Of a DNA stretch of 34,528 nt, positions 32,480 through 34,528 are shown in pieces. The position numbers were made by a program, and so were the translations under genes. Under the pieces are notes generated by a model, which saw only the letters and a list, made by a program, of their open reading frames with translations, did not search any database and was not told the origin of the DNA. This DNA comes from Opitutaceae bacterium (GTDB taxonomy: Bacteria > Verrucomicrobiota > Verrucomicrobiia > Opitutales > Opitutaceae), in NCBI GenBank assembly GCA_002694885.1, contig NZNM01000019.1, forward strand, positions 1 to 34,528. Reading direction: 5' to 3'. Within the stretch, counting starts at the first letter, position 1. Every line of letters begins with the position of its first letter.

Positions 32480-33691
32480 ATGCCTACCTCCATTCGACTG
32501 CAGCTTTCGGTAATGATGTTTCTCCAGTTTTTCATCTGGGGAGCCTGGTTCGTAACTTTGGGAACCTACCTAAACGGTATGGCTTTTGACGGCGTTCAGA
32601 TTGGCGCTGCTTACAGTACCATGCCGTGGGGAGCTTTGACCGCCCCATTTTTTGTAGGAATGGTCGCCGACCGCTTTTTTAATTCCGAGCGTGTTCTCGC
32701 GGTGTGCCATTTGCTGGGTGGGGCCATTCTCTATTTGAGCGCATCGGTCACGGACGCTTCTGGCTTGTTTTGGATGCTGTTCGCCTACGCCCTGTGCTAC
32801 AACCCTACCTTGGCTTTAGTAAACTCGATCTCATTCGCTCAGATGGAGGATACCGCTAAGCAGTTTCCGAGGATTCGAGTACTAGGGACGATCGGATGGA
32901 TCGCTGCGGGGCTTTTTGTAGGAATGTTTGGTATAGAAGACACGGCTGTGCCGATGAAGATTGCCGCTGCGGCATCAGGATTATTGGGCATTTACGCCTT
33001 CTTCCTTCCAAAAACTCCGCCAAAGTCGTCAGGTGAAAAATCGAGTCTTCGCGATATCCTAAATTTGGATGCGTTGAGCTTAATGAAGGATCGGTCCTTC
33101 TTGGTTTTTGTCTTGGGCTCGCTATTGATCTGCATCCCACTGGCATTCTACTACAACTTTACTAACCTCTTCTTGAATGAGGTAGGTATGCCCAATCCAG
33201 TGCAAAGCATGACTTTCGGCCAGATGTCGGAAATTCTTTTCATGGTCATCATGCCGTTTTTCCTGGTACGGCTGGGAGTGAAAAAAATGCTGCTCTTCGG
33301 CATGATCGCCTGGGCTCTTCGCTATGTTCTTTTTGCCAAGGGCGATGCGGACACTTTGATAGGCATGCTTTACGCTGGAATTATTCTCCATGGCATCTGC
33401 TATGACTTCTTCTTCGTTACTGGGCATATCCACGTCGATAATGTGGCGCCAAAAAAGATCCAGGCCAGCGCTCAAGGGTTCATCGCTCTAATCACGTACG
33501 GATTGGGCTTGCTAATTGGAACTTGGATTTCTGGATACTGCGTCAAGTTATACGAAACAACTAAAGCCAATGGCGACATCGTGCATGATTGGGAAAAAAT
33601 CTGGATCATTCCCGCGGCTATGGCCGCAGTGGTTATCGTAGTATTCGCCATCTTTTTCAAGGAACCCGAATCTAGTAAATCCACAGCTTAG
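32480..33691 (+). CDS. NupG-type nucleoside:H+ symporter (MFS)
   Basis: Inner-membrane transporter of 403 residues with about 12 hydrophobic segments in two halves joined by a charged loop (about 180-200, PKTPPKSSGEKSSLRDIL). The N-terminus IRLQLSVMMFLQFFIWGAWFVTLGTY is the usual start of the nucleoside H+ symporter group, and the first loop has APFFVGMVADRFFNSERVL, the MFS motif after helix 2. FPRIRVLGTIGWIAAGL is another family landmark. The exact substrate is unknown. No Shine-Dalgarno motif precedes the ATG. It sits 35 bases ahead of a Gfo/Idh/MocA gene, a pairing that suggests uptake followed by oxidation of a sugar or nucleoside, which remains an inference. Confidence 0.88.
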   Translation: MPTSIRLQLSVMMFLQFFIWGAWFVTLGTYLNGMAFDGVQIGAAYSTMPWGALTAPFFVGMVADRFFNSERVLAVCHLLGGAILYLSASVTDASGLFWMLFAYALCYNPTLALVNSISFAQMEDTAKQFPRIRVLGTIGWIAAGLFVGMFGIEDTAVPMKIAAAASGLLGIYAFFLPKTPPKSSGEKSSLRDILNLDALSLMKDRSFLVFVLGSLLICIPLAFYYNFTNLFLNEVGMPNPVQSMTFGQMSEILFMVIMPFFLVRLGVKKMLLFGMIAWALRYVLFAKGDADTLIGMLYAGIILHGICYDFFFVTGHIHVDNVAPKKIQASAQGFIALITYGLGLLIGTWISGYCVKLYETTKANGDIVHDWEKIWIIPAAMAAVVIVVFAIFFKEPESSKSTA

Positions 33692-33726
33692 GGAATTAGA
33701 GACTGTCGGATTTAATGTTACATTCA

Positions 33727-34528
33727 ATGAATGCACCTATGAATCGAAGGAAATTCCTAGCGGGATTAGGAACTGTAACAGTATTTAGCATACTGTCCGG
33801 CCGGTCTTTAGCATCTTCGCCTAATGGCAGGCTGCAGATCGCTCAAATTGGTGTGGGCAATCGGGGGAAGGGGAACCGCAGCGCTTTAATGCGCTTGCCG
33901 AACATGGATATTGTAGCGCTTTGCGATGTCGATAGCGACTATCTCGCGGAGGCTAAGTTGGAGGTTCCTGGAGCCGCGACCTTTTCCGATTACCGGAAAA
34001 TGATGGACGCCATGGGCGATCGGATCGACGCGGTTCTCGTTTGCACGCCTGATCATATGCACGCCCCGATATCGACGCTGACCATGGAAGCGGGGAAGCA
34101 TGTCTATTGCGAAAAACCGCTGGCCCACAATGTTGTCGAGAATAGGCAGCTGCGTTTGCTTGCCGATGAGCAGAATCTTGTCACCCAATTAGGAATACAA
34201 GTTAGCGCGACGATCGCTCAACGTATGACTGTCGAGTATGTGCGCAGCGGTCTCATCGGCAAAGTCAGTGAGGTCCATGTATGGTCCAACAAGAAATGGG
34301 GAAGGGATGAAACGATTCCAGCGAGCTCGAATCGAGTGCCGGATTCGCTGGATTGGGGACTTTGGCTTGGCGTTGCGGATGAGCGACTGTACCGGGAAGA
34401 CGTGTTCCATCCAGGGCAGTGGCGTAGACTGCTTGATTTCGGAACGGGGACGCTTGGTGATATGGGTGTACATATTTTCGATACACCGTATCGGGCTCTG
34501 GAGCTCGGCACCCCGAAGTGGGTTCGTA
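33727..34528 (+). CDS. Gfo/Idh/MocA family oxidoreductase with Tat signal, 3' end missing
   Basis: NAD(P)-dependent sugar or cyclitol dehydrogenase, truncated by the window end after about 267 residues. The N-terminus carries a twin-arginine signal (MNRRKFLAGLGTV), so it is exported folded. The Rossmann domain follows with IGVGNRGKGN, then ALCDVDSDY and LVCTPDHMHAPIS, the family motif EKPLAH at about residue 135, and the C-terminal domain start SEVHVWSNKKWGR. WGLWLGVADERLY and LGDMGVHIFDTPYRAL match the group common in Planctomycetota and Verrucomicrobiota. Three in-frame ATGs (33715, 33727, 33739) are possible starts; none has a clear ribosome binding site. The substrate is unknown. Confidence 0.9.
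   Translation, partial: MNAPMNRRKFLAGLGTVTVFSILSGRSLASSPNGRLQIAQIGVGNRGKGNRSALMRLPNMDIVALCDVDSDYLAEAKLEVPGAATFSDYRKMMDAMGDRIDAVLVCTPDHMHAPISTLTMEAGKHVYCEKPLAHNVVENRQLRLLADEQNLVTQLGIQVSATIAQRMTVEYVRSGLIGKVSEVHVWSNKKWGRDETIPASSNRVPDSLDWGLWLGVADERLYREDVFHPGQWRRLLDFGTGTLGDMGVHIFDTPYRALELGTPKWVR

Overview
The window looks like chromosomal DNA of a Gram-negative bacterium of the PVC group, most likely Verrucomicrobiota, class Opitutae (inference). Lipid A and outer-membrane assembly genes (lpxD, bamA, a skp/ompH homologue, degP) show a two-membrane envelope. Family content typical of that group, judged from memory and not from a search, includes exported NIPSNAP proteins, DUF5069, a Tat-exported Gfo/Idh/MocA oxidoreductase, an SRPBCC-SDR fusion and the tRNA-adjacent rplY-pth-rpsF-ssb-rplI-dnaB cluster. 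Base composition looks even, and I see no prophage, insertion sequence, CRISPR array or defence island.

Layout. 1-4.85 kb: the 3' end of a CNT nucleoside transporter, then small membrane and hypothetical genes, two of them broken (a gene with an in-frame TGA and an HDOD gene with a frameshift). 4.85-5.15 kb: a non-coding stretch with paired hairpins, then tRNA-Asn on the minus strand with its own terminator. 5.3-12.4 kb: one long co-oriented block, rplY, pth, rpsF, ssb, rplI, dnaB, bamA and skp, closed by a strong terminator. It links translation, replication and outer-membrane assembly. 12.5-15.1 kb: lpxD and a DegP/HtrA protease, closed by a second terminator. 15.1-18 kb: a DUF5069 gene and RNase R on the minus strand. 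18-22 kb: glycogen synthase, an SRPBCC-SDR11 fusion and cysK. 22-26.1 kb: an AraC regulator with an inverted repeat in front of it, then leuC, leuD, exbB and exbD. 26.3-30.8 kb: a cytochrome b562-like protein, a LarA-family racemase, a double NIPSNAP protein, a THUMP-type rRNA methyltransferase and a SET-domain gene split by an in-frame TAG. 30.9-34.5 kb: metY, a REP-like palindrome, a NupG-type nucleoside MFS transporter and the 5' part of a Gfo/Idh/MocA oxidoreductase.

How the genes work together. BamA, Skp, LpxD and DegP make and police the outer membrane. CysK and MetY are two sulfide-using enzymes, for cysteine and homocysteine. LeuC and LeuD form isopropylmalate isomerase. ExbB and ExbD form a proton-driven motor whose energy-transducing partner is not in the window. 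The ends of the window each carry a nucleoside importer of a different family.

I do not see a clear new multi-gene system. The most notable signal is three interrupted reading frames, all in accessory genes, while every housekeeping gene is intact. Other points worth a look are the absence of rpsR from its usual place, an NPEYG variant of a methyltransferase motif, and several structured non-coding elements.
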